Both the position numbers and the translations under genes were made by a program. Shown in pieces: positions 36,981 to 45,683 of a stretch of DNA of 64,000 nt. The stretch lies in NCBI RefSeq assembly GCF_047149785.1, contig NZ_BAAGBE010000001.1, forward strand, positions 1,674,001 to 1,738,000, in the 5' to 3' direction. Positions within the stretch are counted from its first letter, which is position 1. Every line of letters begins with the position of its first letter. The notes below the pieces were generated by a model. It was not told the DNA's origin and ran no database searches. It was given only the letters and a program-made list of their open reading frames with translations. The DNA is from Nitrobacter sp047149785. GTDB lineage: Bacteria > Pseudomonadota > Alphaproteobacteria > Rhizobiales > Xanthobacteraceae.

Positions 36981-37748
36981 TTACCCCTTCACCAGCACTG
37001 GGCCGGAGCCGACGGGACGTTCGTTTTCCATCAGGATGCCGAGCCGCTTCGCAACTTCGGTGTAGGCTTCCACCAGCCCGCCGAGATCGCGGCGGAAGCG
37101 GTCCTTGTCGAGCTTCTCGTTCGACTTGATGTCCCACAGCCGGCACGAGTCGGGCGAAATCTCATCGGCGACGACGATCCGCATCATCTCGTTCTCGAAC
37201 AGCCGGCCGCATTCCATCTTGAAATCGACCAGGCGGATACCGATGCCGAGAAACAGCCCGGTGAGGAAATCGTTGACGCGGATCGCCAGCGCCATGATGT
37301 CGTCGATCTCCTGCGGAGTCGCCCAGCCGAACGCCGTGACATGCTCCTCGGAGACCATGGGATCGTTGAGCTGGTCGTTCTTGTAATAGAACTCGATGAT
37401 CGAGCGCGGCAGTTGAGTGCCTTCCTCGATGCCCAGCCGCTGCGACAGCGATCCCGCCGCGACGTTGCGGATCACGACCTCGAGCGGCACGATCTCGACC
37501 TCGCGGATCAGTTGCTCGCGCATGTTGAGGCGGCGGATGAAATGGGTCGGCACCCCGATGTCGTTGAGGTGCTGGAACAGGTACTCCGAAATCCGGTTGT
37601 TGAGGACGCCCTTGCCCTCGATCACCTGATGCTTCTTGGCATTGAACGCGGTCGCGTCGTCCTTGAAATGCTGGATCAGTGTGCCCGGCTCCGGTCCTTC
37701 GTAAAGCACCTTGGCCTTGCCTTCGTAAATGCGACGCCGACGGCTCAT
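36981..37748 (-). CDS. purC: Phosphoribosylaminoimidazole-succinocarboxamide synthase
   Basis: 255 residues from ATG 37748 (MSRRRRIYEGKAKVLYEG); an ATG ten codons upstream at 37778 is also possible and has relatives. It couples CAIR with aspartate using ATP. Motifs: KDDATAFNAKKHQVIEGKG, PLEVVIRNVAAGSL, LVDFKMECGR and VVADEISPDSCRLWD. It heads the minus-strand pur block, divergent from the F1 zeta gene. Confidence 0.97.
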   Translation of the reverse strand: MSRRRRIYEGKAKVLYEGPEPGTLIQHFKDDATAFNAKKHQVIEGKGVLNNRISEYLFQHLNDIGVPTHFIRRLNMREQLIREVEIVPLEVVIRNVAAGSLSQRLGIEEGTQLPRSIIEFYYKNDQLNDPMVSEEHVTAFGWATPQEIDDIMALAIRVNDFLTGLFLGIGIRLVDFKMECGRLFENEMMRIVVADEISPDSCRLWDIKSNEKLDKDRFRRDLGGLVEAYTEVAKRLGILMENERPVGSGPVLVKG

Positions 37749-38064
37749 TGGGATGTACCGTGTGTTGTTGAAATCCATGAAACTGGGTGCTCCGAGCGCT
37801 TGATGTGACCCGTGGCGGAGCTGCCGCGAAGGCCGGGACCTTGAACAGAACAGGAAACAGAACAAGAACCGGGCCTGCCCGCAACCTAGCCGATTGAGCC
37901 ACCCGGCACAATCAATTCAGGCCTTTAGCGGGAAGTTTTACCCGCTCGCTGCGACCATGCGCCCGTTGTTCCCGGATCGGCCCATCCTTATCTAGGTTGT
38001 TGAATCGGCTGCGGCAACGTGGCCGCTCACGGCTTCTTCATCGGCAACGGAACCGGACCTGGCC

Positions 38065-38388
38065 ATGACCACATTCGACAAACGTGAAGAAGGTTTTGAG
38101 AAGAAATTCGCCCTCGACGAGGAGCAGAAATTCAAGGCCCTTGCCCGCCGCAACAAGCTCCTGGGACTGTGGGTCGCGGAGAAGCTCGGAATCACCGGCG
38201 ATGCCGCCAATGCCTATGCCAAAGAGGTCGTCGCCGCCGACTTCGAACATCCCGGCGACAGCGATGTGCTTCAGAAAGTGATGGGCGACCTCTCCGCCAA
38301 GGGCGTCGCGCTCACCGAACCGCAGCTCCGCGCGCAAATGGACGTGCTGCTGGCGGAAGCCATCGCCCAAGTGAAAGCGGGAACGTAG
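38065..38388 (+). CDS. F1-ATPase zeta subunit (DUF1476)
   Basis: 107 residues. MTTFDKREEGFEKKFALDEEQKFKA is the hallmark N-terminus, the inhibitory segment in the alphaproteobacterial F1-ATPase zeta subunit, followed by the four-helix region (ARRNKLLGLWVAEKLG and on). In Paracoccus this protein blocks ATP hydrolysis by F1; the role here is by family. Confidence 0.92.
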   Translation: MTTFDKREEGFEKKFALDEEQKFKALARRNKLLGLWVAEKLGITGDAANAYAKEVVAADFEHPGDSDVLQKVMGDLSAKGVALTEPQLRAQMDVLLAEAIAQVKAGT

Positions 38389-38406
38389 AGGCGCGGGATT
38401 TTCGCG

Positions 38407-38811
38407 CTATTTCCGGGTAATCCGGAACGTCATCGATCCGTTGACCGTGAAACCTTCCTGCTGCGCCGGACCGTACTGACGGGTGGAATTGATGTTGCTG
38501 CTGACCGATTCCAGCCGGCATTCGCTGGCAAGCGTCGCCTTCAACAGATCGCATTCCCGCGCCGCAGTCGCATAAATCGACTGCCGGGCTTTCTCCCGCA
38601 ACTTTTCAGCCTCGTTACTCTCGCCGGACGGACCGGGCACAAAAAAGCTCACCGTGCTCTGGACCCGCACAAAGCCATCCTGACGATGCTGCAATTCGAC
38701 CACATCGGCGCTCCGCCGCGCGAGTTTATCGAGCACCGGCGATTGCGCGGCGGCGGCCGTCCCCACCAGCAACGTGCCGGCAACAACGGCAAGCAGACTA
38801 CAGCGTGTCAT
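38407..38811 (-). CDS. Small secreted protein, unknown
   Basis: 134 residues from ATG 38811 with GAGGAAAG upstream. Signal peptide MTRCSLLAVVAGTLLVGTAAAAQ. The mature part alternates helix and strand, has two Cys (ARECDLLKATLASECRLESV) that could pair in the periplasm, and ends MTFRITRK. Family not recognised. Convergent with the zeta gene, 18 bp apart. Confidence 0.7.
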   Translation of the reverse strand: MTRCSLLAVVAGTLLVGTAAAAQSPVLDKLARRSADVVELQHRQDGFVRVQSTVSFFVPGPSGESNEAEKLREKARQSIYATAARECDLLKATLASECRLESVSSNINSTRQYGPAQQEGFTVNGSMTFRITRK

Positions 38812-38972
38812 ATGACTTTCCTCGCGTGCGACGTTCCATGCGCGGGAATAACAATCGGACCTTGTCGTTTGAACAATCCGAACGGCGAAAAAACCAGCCT
38901 TATATTCAGGGCATGTTAACCGAAGGCGCCTGCACCCCACTGATCCGTCCGTCACGACAACGACCGGCGCTA

Positions 38973-39464
38973 TCACTCCTCCTTGAAGCCGTATTCGAGA
39001 TTATTCCCGGTCGCGCCGTAATACTTGAACGGCAGGAACTTGCCGCTCATGCCGATCCTGACGCGGTCGCCCTTGGGATGGGCGACGCGCGCGATCTCCA
39101 GGTCGAAGTCGATCGCGGACATGATGCCGTCGCCGAATTCTTCCTCGATCAGCGCCTTCAGCGCCGGTCCGTTGATCATGACCAGTTCGTACAACCGATA
39201 GATCAGCGGATCGGTCGGCGGCATCGGCGTGCCCTGCCCGCGCATCGGCACCTCGTTGAGCATCGCGATTTCCGTCTTGGAGAGGCCGAACAGCTTTCCG
39301 GCCGCCGCCGCCTGCGGCCTGGTCAGCTTCATGTGGCCGAGCAGCGCGCTGACGATCAGGATTTCCGAAAACCCGCCGATCTCGCCGGCGATGTACTTCC
39401 AGCTCCATTCCTTCTCGCGCTTGATGTCGAGAATCTTTTCGGTGAGGTCGGAACGCTTCATCAT
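38973..39464 (-). CDS. cynS: Cyanate hydratase (cyanase)
   Basis: 163 residues from ATG 39464 (GGGAGGAC upstream). It breaks down cyanate with bicarbonate to ammonia and CO2. The N-terminal helical domain and the C-terminal catalytic domain are complete; the catalytic Arg, Glu and Ser are R90 and E93 in PLIYRLYELV and S116 in FGDGIMSAIDFDLE, with the same spacing as in the E. coli enzyme. No cynT or cynX neighbour is present, nor a LysR regulator. Confidence 0.96.
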   Translation of the reverse strand: MMKRSDLTEKILDIKREKEWSWKYIAGEIGGFSEILIVSALLGHMKLTRPQAAAAGKLFGLSKTEIAMLNEVPMRGQGTPMPPTDPLIYRLYELVMINGPALKALIEEEFGDGIMSAIDFDLEIARVAHPKGDRVRIGMSGKFLPFKYYGATGNNLEYGFKEE

Positions 39465-39696
39465 GTCCTCCCGTCTGAAAACGTCTGGGACGATGGCGAT
39501 GCAATGCACATGCCATGGACAAGACAGCAATTGACCTGAGAAAATCGGCGCGGACGGCGAGCGGTTGACCAGAATTTGCGCAACGAATGCCGGATTAGCG
39601 GGCATTCCATAACCGGCGCAGCTACGCGCGAGGCATACGCGAAGCGCTAGCCTCAACCCCTTGCCGTCGCCGAAGAATAGGATTATATTCCGCGAC

Positions 39697-40371
39697 ATGA
39701 CCCCACCGCACATACCTCCCGCCCTCGCCCGCCTCCGCGTCAAGCCGGACGAACCCGCCGAGGGCTCGACCGTTGCAGGTCCGCCTGCCGTTCAGGCAAG
39801 CGACCGGCCAAAGGGCACACGGCGGCCGCATCCGGATTCCAGCGTCCGTGCCGTGCGGCACCTTGTGGAGACGACCACGCTGACCTTTGCACAGATACAG
39901 GCCCGAACCGGCGTCAACCATTCGACGATAACGCTCTGGAAGCGCAATCATGGCTGGACGCGTCCGGCGTCCGCGGCGCGCCATTCCTATGACGTGCCGC
40001 TCTGGCGGGCCGGCCCACGGCAAAAGACGGCCGCGTTGACAGGACGGCTGGTTGCGATCGCCGAGCGGATGGTGCGCGAGTTGGAGGAGAAACCGGACAC
40101 CGACATCGACAAGCTGATGCAGGCGATGGAGGCGTTGAAGATGGCGCGGCTGGAGGCCAGGACCCGAAATCGTCACTGGCCTGTCATCGGCCCCTCGCGC
40201 ACAGGCCGGGAGGTTCTCAACGAGCAGAAGGCGATCCGCGCCGCGCTGAAGGAGATGCGCCGCGGCGGCGTCGACATCGACCGCGCCCCGCAGGAGGCTT
40301 TGGATTTGGTGATCGACGCGAATATGCCGGAGGAAGAAGATCACCCGGCGTTGAGGCCGAGGGGGCAATGA
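39697..40371 (+). CDS. HTH protein of unknown function
   Basis: 224 residues from ATG 39697. A helix-turn-helix of the transposase/terminase-small-subunit kind lies at about residues 52-90 (RAVRHLVETTTLTFAQIQAR, then STITLWKRNHGWTRP). The C-terminal half is helical and charged (GRLVAIAERMVRELEEKPDTD). The gene sits at the left edge of an AT-rich, foreign-looking stretch. The family occurs as hypothetical proteins in Bradyrhizobiaceae; whether it is phage-derived is not decided by the sequence. Confidence 0.65.
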   Translation: MTPPHIPPALARLRVKPDEPAEGSTVAGPPAVQASDRPKGTRRPHPDSSVRAVRHLVETTTLTFAQIQARTGVNHSTITLWKRNHGWTRPASAARHSYDVPLWRAGPRQKTAALTGRLVAIAERMVRELEEKPDTDIDKLMQAMEALKMARLEARTRNRHWPVIGPSRTGREVLNEQKAIRAALKEMRRGGVDIDRAPQEALDLVIDANMPEEEDHPALRPRGQ

Positions 40372-40490
40372 AGGTAATTGCGACGCTTGAGCCGCTCGTC
40401 TCTTACTCAGCCCGGATCAGCAGATAGCAAACACCGAAAAGCCATAAAATCTGCAGATCATCCATCATCGCATGTTATGCGATTAACATT
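40371..40490 (+). repeat. Direct repeat A (AT-rich island)
   Basis: About 100-120 bp matching 40761-40880 at an offset of exactly 390 bp, best from GCCGCTCGTCTCTTACTCAG onward: shared CCCGGATCAG, ACACCGAA, CATAAAATCTG, ATCATCGCA and TATGCGAT blocks. It begins at the stop codon of the HTH gene. The two copies have diverged by roughly one base in six over the first 100 bp. Confidence 0.8.
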
Positions 40491-41037
40491 ATATATATAA
40501 ATCAAATACTTAACTTCTATAGACACGGAACTTAAAATAGAAGCGCCATACTCTTTGGAGAGTAGTCCTCGCCGCTATTGCATGGACTTAAACTGATTCC
40601 GTCCGCCAGATGCTGCCATTTCCGCCGTTGACGCGTTTAAGCCGCGCTTAATCCGATACACCATCAGCGGTACGACATCGATCATAAGTCAAAATATATT
40701 GCATTATTAGTAGCTTGAAGCGCGGGGCGTTCAGCCGGCTTTTGGGGAAAGAAGATAACGACGGTAACGGCAATGCTTCCGCCGCTCGTCTCTTATTCAG
40801 CCCGGATCAGTAGGTGGCGAACACCGAAGAGTCATAAAATCTGTGAATAATATATCATCGCAAGATATGCGATGTATATTAATGCATGTAAAATCGACTA
40901 TCTAAGTCAATGTCTTAGTAGTAGAAAATCTCAATTTATAGATCGCAATAAATTTGACCAATATCATTTTACAGCGCATAGTCGCTTTAAATTCAGGCTG
41001 CGATTGCTGCCTGCTCACTTGAATCGGGAGAAATGCG
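40372..41037. other. AT-rich non-coding stretch
   Basis: 666 bp with no supported gene and clearly lower GC than its surroundings (TATATATATAA at 40490, long A/T runs). It is framed by two direct-repeat copies, and the last 150 bp should hold the promoter of the three-gene operon that starts at 41038. Confidence 0.6.
40761..40880 (+). repeat. Direct repeat B (AT-rich island)
   Basis: Second copy of the repeat at 40371, with GCCGCTCGTCTCTTATTCAG and the same ordered blocks. It ends about 160 bp before the first gene of the operon. It could be a duplicated gene end plus spacer, an insertion scar, or a pair of recombination sites. Confidence 0.8.
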
Positions 41038-41514
41038 GTGGTCGAGACACGGTTAAAAGTAAGGCTGAACAAAAGCGCAGGAGAGCTTGAAATTGAAGGG
41101 TCGGAGAAGGCAGTTGCCGAGTGGTGGGAGAAGCTTTGGCCCGAGTTGCACCATCAGGAAATGTCAGCGCCAGTTCTTCACTATGGTGAGTCACGAGGAT
41201 CAACGATTACAAAAACAACGTCCCAAATGCCGGAAGTGTTTGGAGAGTTCTTTACCGAATTCCGGTCGGACATCACTGACGTGGACAAGATATTAGTCGC
41301 CGCCGCCTTCATCCAAGCGCGCGACACCGAACGGCTATTCACGACAAAGTCCGCAAACCAATCGTTGATCGATCAGAATATTAAGGTTGCGAACGCGTCT
41401 GAGAACATACGGCGGCTTATCCGTACAAAGCGTGCATTCGTTGTTTCCGACGGGAAGTACCGGATATCCGCTAGCGGGCTCGAACATCTCAGCTCGCTTA
41501 AGATAAGCGCGTGA
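41038..41514 (+). CDS. Island operon gene 1: winged-helix-like protein
   Basis: 158 residues from GTG 41038 with GGGAG upstream. N-terminal ~45 residues look like a small beta-hairpin/helix module (RLKVRLNKSAGELEIEGSEK, then VAEWWEKLWPEL). The C-terminal half resembles a winged helix (LIDQNIKVANASENIRRLIR, then VVSDGKYRISASGLEHLSS). No catalytic motif. Codon use and GC are lower than in flanking genes. It is followed 18 bp later by the second gene. Product unknown. Confidence 0.75.
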   Translation: MVETRLKVRLNKSAGELEIEGSEKAVAEWWEKLWPELHHQEMSAPVLHYGESRGSTITKTTSQMPEVFGEFFTEFRSDITDVDKILVAAAFIQARDTERLFTTKSANQSLIDQNIKVANASENIRRLIRTKRAFVVSDGKYRISASGLEHLSSLKISA

Positions 41515-41532
41515 TGAAGGGGAACATTAGCA

Positions 41533-42078
41533 ATGACAGAAAACTCCACCGATCCTGCTAAAGCCGCGAAGGCGGCGCAAAAGATTGTCGATATTCTGAT
41601 TAATGAAGATGTCGTCATTCGACAGCGCGCAATACAAGCTGCAATGCTGCTGCTCGGCGAGGCTATGCCGCGTTCTGCTAATGTCCGACCCCATTCTGGG
41701 GACGACGAACCTAACGAAGATCAAGCCGATTTGGCATCGTTTTTTAATCGCGGGGATGAATTGAAACCTGCCGATTACGCCTATCTGTGCGCCGCGTACC
41801 ATTTTTCTCAATTCGGCTCTGTTCCTTTTTCGATCGCCGAGATTCGTGAAATCGCGACGGATGCAGGCGTGGTCATCCCGGATCGCCTCAATATGACATT
41901 TGGGTCGGCCACCAAAAAAGGGAAAAAGTTATATCAAAGTGCGGGCAAAGGCTCTTTTCGGCCAACGGCGACTGGCAGCCTTGAATTTGGGGACCGCTGG
42001 AACGTGAAGCCAGGCCGGAAAGCAAAGTCTCTTCTGACCGCTAAAGGTAATGGAGCGGCGGATGCTGCAATTAGATGA
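41533..42078 (+). CDS. Island operon gene 2: winged-helix-like protein
   Basis: 181 residues, GGGGAA before the ATG. Residues ~1-50 are helical (KAAQKIVDILINEDVVIRQR), then an acidic linker, then a region with a winged-helix pattern (YAYLCAAYHFSQFGSVPFSI, AEIREIATDAGVVIPDRLNM, LYQSAGKGSFRPTATGSLEF). The last part is basic (KPGRKAKSLLTAKG). It has the same general layout as gene 1. Its end overlaps the third gene by 17 bp. Product unknown. Confidence 0.72.
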   Translation: MTENSTDPAKAAKAAQKIVDILINEDVVIRQRAIQAAMLLLGEAMPRSANVRPHSGDDEPNEDQADLASFFNRGDELKPADYAYLCAAYHFSQFGSVPFSIAEIREIATDAGVVIPDRLNMTFGSATKKGKKLYQSAGKGSFRPTATGSLEFGDRWNVKPGRKAKSLLTAKGNGAADAAIR

Positions 42079-42796
42079 GGCGAAGCGAGTTCTCCATGGG
42101 CCCAAACTAGCTAGTAGAGATCAACTGCTCGTTTTGCTCTCCATTAAGCCGACCGAGCCTTTGTCTGTTAAAAGAATCAAAGAACGCTGCGCTGCGGCAG
42201 GATTGCCGCGGCTTGCGAAGATGAACCTTTCCGACATCTTGGGGTCCGCCGACGGCTCGGTTGCACGCACTCCGCAAGGATGGGAACTGCAACAACCGGG
42301 GATTCTGCGTGTACGAGAAATTGCGCAGGCTGCGAATATCAATCTTGTCATCACGCACGCGAGTCGGTCGCTTAGAGGCCACATTGATTCAGTGGTCGAC
42401 CCACTTACAAAATCATTCGTTATGGAAGCGATAACTTGCTTCGAGGCGCATCAATATCGTGCTGCAGTTGTTTTCTCTTGGGCTGGAGCAATCGCCCTTC
42501 TGCATCGACATGTATTTTCTCACAAACTGACTAACTTTAACGCGGAGGCTACTCGTCGCGACACCAGGTGGCGTACCGCCAAGCAACAAGACGATTTAGG
42601 TCGTATGAAAGAACATGATTTTCTGGATGTATGCGAGGCCATCGGGACAATTGGGAAGAACGTGAAACAAATCTTGCAGAATGAATGTCTAATGCTTCGG
42701 AATGCGTGCGGTCATCCAAACTCGGTGTCTATTGCTGAGAACAGCGTAGCTGCTCACATTGAGAAACTAATCAAGAATGTGTTTTCGAGATTTTGA
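42062..42796 (+). CDS. Island operon gene 3: winged-helix plus HEPN-like domain protein
   Basis: 244 residues from ATG 42062 (GGAG 6 bases upstream). N-terminus about 15-80 resembles a winged helix (SRDQLLVLLSIKPTEPLSVK, then MNLSDILGSADGSVARTPQG). The C-terminal half is a helical bundle (FEAHQYRAAVVFSWAGAIAL, then KQILQNECLMLRNACGHPNS). RNACGH has the R-x4-H form of HEPN ribonucleases, directly followed by PNS and a terminal helix. I infer a HEPN-type RNase or RNA-binding toxin domain; activity is untested. The overlap with gene 2 suggests coupled synthesis. Confidence 0.75.
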   Translation: MLQLDEAKRVLHGPKLASRDQLLVLLSIKPTEPLSVKRIKERCAAAGLPRLAKMNLSDILGSADGSVARTPQGWELQQPGILRVREIAQAANINLVITHASRSLRGHIDSVVDPLTKSFVMEAITCFEAHQYRAAVVFSWAGAIALLHRHVFSHKLTNFNAEATRRDTRWRTAKQQDDLGRMKEHDFLDVCEAIGTIGKNVKQILQNECLMLRNACGHPNSVSIAENSVAAHIEKLIKNVFSRF

Positions 42797-42874
42797 CTGA
42801 TTGCACTTTCAATACCGCCCCGAACACGTGAGAGAACACTACCGCGATTGCTTTGTACGGCGAACTGCCATGAA

Positions 42875-44080
42875 CTACGAGGGCCTATCTGTGGCTAAGC
42901 GCGACACCAGCCCATCCAGCACCCGTGCCAGATCGGCCTCCACCTTCACCGCCTCGATATCGACCACGCGATAGCCGCGCTCGGTGAACCACGCCGCCCG
43001 CGCGGCGCGGTCGCGCGCGATTGTCTCGCTCTCGTTCGCGTTCACCAGTTCGATCGCGAGGCGCTGCGCGAACGACACGAAATCCGGAATGTGCCGGCCG
43101 ACCGGGGTCTGCCGCTTGAACTGGCCGGCGAAGCGGCGGTCGGAAGTCAGCGCCTTCCACAGGAGGCGCTCGGCATCGGTGGGATTTCGCCTGAGCAGCC
43201 GCGCCAGCCCGCGTACCGTGCTGCTGCTGTCCGCGGACGCTCCACCCGGCCCCTGCTCGGCCAACAGCGCCCGCAGCCGCGTCGCCTGCGCGCCGTCGAG
43301 CACGCCGCCCTTGGCCGGGCCCTTGCGCCCTTCCGCGATCGCCATGACGACTCCATGGAGCGTGTGCATGTCCTGCTTGGTCGGCTCCATGCGGGTGAAG
43401 ATGTTGCGCAGGTTCACCAGCATGGTGTCGCGCTTCTCCGGCGGGCGGAGGAATTCCACCTTGTCGAGTTCGGCGACGAGATTGTCGAAGAACGCCTGCA
43501 TCTGGTGCTGGGAGGCCCGCTCCGAACGTTCCGGCATGGCGAACGGCAGTTCGCCCTTCGTCACCAGCTTGAACCATTCGTAGCCCATCAGCAGCACAGC
43601 CTGCGCCAGATTGAGCGATGCGAAGCCCGGATTGACGGGATAGGTGATGATGCGGTCGGCCATCGCCACTTCCTCGTTCAGAAGGCCGGCGCGCTCGCGC
43701 CCGAACAGGATGCCGACATGGCCGCCGGCCGCGATCTGCGCGTTGGCCTCAAGGGCGGCCGCCTCCGGCGCGACGACCGGCTTGGCCTGATCGTGGGCGC
43801 GCGCGGTGGTCGCGAACAGCAGCGTGCAATCGGCCACGGCGTCGGCGACCGTGTCGAACAACTCCACCTTGCCGATGATGTGATCGGCGCCCGCCGCCGC
43901 GCGCTGCGCCGCGACATTCGGCCAGCCGTCGCGCGGGTTGACGATGCGCAGCCGCGTCAGGCCGAAATTGCCCATGGCGCGCGCCGCCATGCCGATGTTC
44001 TCGCCGAGCTGCGGCTCGACCAGAATCACGGTGGGACCAGTCAGATCGATGCCGGTTTTCGTCCTGTCGGTGCCGGACAT
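42875..44080 (-). CDS. trmJ: tRNA (cytidine/uridine-2'-O-) methyltransferase TrmJ fused to a DUF559-like domain
   Basis: 401 residues. Residues ~14-250 are a SPOUT methyltransferase of the TrmJ type: VILVEPQLGENIGMAARAMGNFGL, HVGILFGRERAGLLNEE, ADRIITYPVNPGFASLNLAQAV. It methylates position 32 of tRNAs. Residues ~290-395 match DUF559 (ARLLRRNPTDAERLLWKAL, QFKRQTPVGRHIPDFVSF), a very-short-patch-repair-like nuclease fold. The nuclease-type motif that normally reads E-x-D-G-x-x-H is here IELVNANESE, so the acidic/His site looks lost. Divergent from icd. Confidence 0.9.
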   Translation of the reverse strand: MSGTDRTKTGIDLTGPTVILVEPQLGENIGMAARAMGNFGLTRLRIVNPRDGWPNVAAQRAAAGADHIIGKVELFDTVADAVADCTLLFATTARAHDQAKPVVAPEAAALEANAQIAAGGHVGILFGRERAGLLNEEVAMADRIITYPVNPGFASLNLAQAVLLMGYEWFKLVTKGELPFAMPERSERASQHQMQAFFDNLVAELDKVEFLRPPEKRDTMLVNLRNIFTRMEPTKQDMHTLHGVVMAIAEGRKGPAKGGVLDGAQATRLRALLAEQGPGGASADSSSTVRGLARLLRRNPTDAERLLWKALTSDRRFAGQFKRQTPVGRHIPDFVSFAQRLAIELVNANESETIARDRAARAAWFTERGYRVVDIEAVKVEADLARVLDGLVSRLATDRPS

Positions 44081-44378
44081 CTCGCCTCGTCTTTTATCTT
44101 ACGCTTGAGATTCTGGTTCAACCGCGCCGCTCGCCGCGTCTTCGATTGCGCTTTTCCGAATTTTTCTCAAGTCAAATAACACACTTAGTGGAATCGAGTT
44201 GAACTTGCAGGGGAAGATGAATGTTGGCGACCAAGTTTCAGCCGGGCTCGCCGGTGAAACGTCAGAACGTCTGGAGAATCAGCGCGGTAATGCCGTCCAT
44301 TCGGCTTTCGCCTGCGCTGTCCCGATGCTATAGCCGGACACTTGCAGGTTTCCTCTCCCGAAACGGCCCGATCTCCAA

Positions 44379-45596
44379 ATGACAAAAATCAAGGTGACCA
44401 ATCCGGTCGTCGATCTCGACGGCGACGAGATGACCCGGATCATCTGGAAATACATCAAAGAGAAGCTGATCTATCCGTTCCTGGATATCGACCTGATGTA
44501 CTTCGACCTGGGGATGGAATCCCGCGACAAGACCGACGACCAGATCACGATCGACGCCGCCAACGCCATCAAGAAGGTGGGCGTCGGCGTCAAGTGCGCC
44601 ACCATCACCCCCGACGAGGCCCGGGTGAAGGAATTCGGCCTCAAGCACATGTGGAAGTCGCCGAACGGCACCATCCGCAACATCCTGGGCGGCGTGATCT
44701 TCCGCGAGCCGATCATCTGCAAGAACGTGCCCCGCCTCGTCCCCGGCTGGACCAAGCCGATCATCATCGGCCGCCACGCCTACGGCGACCAGTATCGCGC
44801 CACCGACATCAGGTTCCCCGGCAAGGGCACGCTGAGCATGAAGTTCGTCGGCGAGGACGGCACGGTGATCGAGCGCGAGGTGTTCAAGGCGCCCGGCCCG
44901 GGCGTCGCGATGGAAATGTATAATCTTGACGACTCCATCGTCGATTTTGCCCGCGCCTCGCTGAACTACGGTCTGCTGCGCGGCTACCCCGTCTATCTCT
45001 CGACCAAGAACACCATCCTCAAGGTCTATGACGGCCGCTTCAAGGACATCTTCCAGGATATCTACGACCGCGAGTTCAAGACGCAGTTCGAGGCCCGCAA
45101 GCTGACCTACGAGCACCGCCTGATCGACGACATGGTGGCCTCGGCGCTGAAATGGTCCGGCGGCTATGTCTGGGCCTGCAAGAACTACGACGGCGACGTG
45201 CAGTCGGACACGGTGGCGCAGGGCTACGGCTCGCTCGGGCTGATGACCTCGGTACTGCTGACCCCGGACGGCCAGACGGTCGAGGCCGAAGCCGCCCACG
45301 GCACCGTGACGCGACACTACCGCGAACACCAGAAGGGCAAGGAGACGTCGACCAACTCGATCGCCTCGATCTTCGCCTGGACCCGCGGCCTGTCCCATCG
45401 CGCCAAGCTCGACGACAACGAGGCGCTGGCGCATTTCGCGGCCACGCTGGAGAAGGTCTGCGTCGACACCGTCGAGGCCGGCTTCATGACCAAGGACCTC
45501 GCGCTTCTGGTCGGCGCCGACCAGCGCTGGCTGTCCACCACCGGCTTCCTCGACAAGGTGGCGGACAACCTGACCAAGGCGATGGCGGAATCGTAA
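44379..45596 (+). CDS. icd: NADP-dependent isocitrate dehydrogenase
   Basis: 405 residues of the monomer-family length for the homodimeric eukaryote-like/alphaproteobacterial IDH. VDLDGDEMTRIIWKYIKEKL at the N-terminus, SPNGTIRNILGGVIFREPI, and the NADP-binding and substrate part EAAHGTVTRHYREHQKGKET. It converts isocitrate to 2-oxoglutarate in the TCA cycle. A 298-bp divergent region separates it from trmJ and should hold its promoter. Confidence 0.97.
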   Translation: MTKIKVTNPVVDLDGDEMTRIIWKYIKEKLIYPFLDIDLMYFDLGMESRDKTDDQITIDAANAIKKVGVGVKCATITPDEARVKEFGLKHMWKSPNGTIRNILGGVIFREPIICKNVPRLVPGWTKPIIIGRHAYGDQYRATDIRFPGKGTLSMKFVGEDGTVIEREVFKAPGPGVAMEMYNLDDSIVDFARASLNYGLLRGYPVYLSTKNTILKVYDGRFKDIFQDIYDREFKTQFEARKLTYEHRLIDDMVASALKWSGGYVWACKNYDGDVQSDTVAQGYGSLGLMTSVLLTPDGQTVEAEAAHGTVTRHYREHQKGKETSTNSIASIFAWTRGLSHRAKLDDNEALAHFAATLEKVCVDTVEAGFMTKDLALLVGADQRWLSTTGFLDKVADNLTKAMAES

Positions 45597-45683
45597 CGCG
45601 CCGCCTCCCCAATCCTCTCCCTCGGGGTGAGGAAGCGGACCGTACGCAGCATCTATCTATCTGAATAGACCAGAATCAGACGG

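Noticed and set aside
37880..37915. tRNA-like CCGATTGAGCCACCCGG upstream of purC
   Set aside because: Only a short D/anticodon-arm resemblance, with no T-arm or acceptor pairing nearby.
40872..41090. 72-codon plus-strand frame in the AT-rich spacer
   Set aside because: It runs out of frame into island gene 1, has no ribosome binding site and starts inside repeat B.
39697..42796. Prophage or integrative element
   Set aside because: No integrase, transposase, structural phage gene or tRNA-flanking attachment sites are visible; low GC and repeats alone only suggest horizontal origin.
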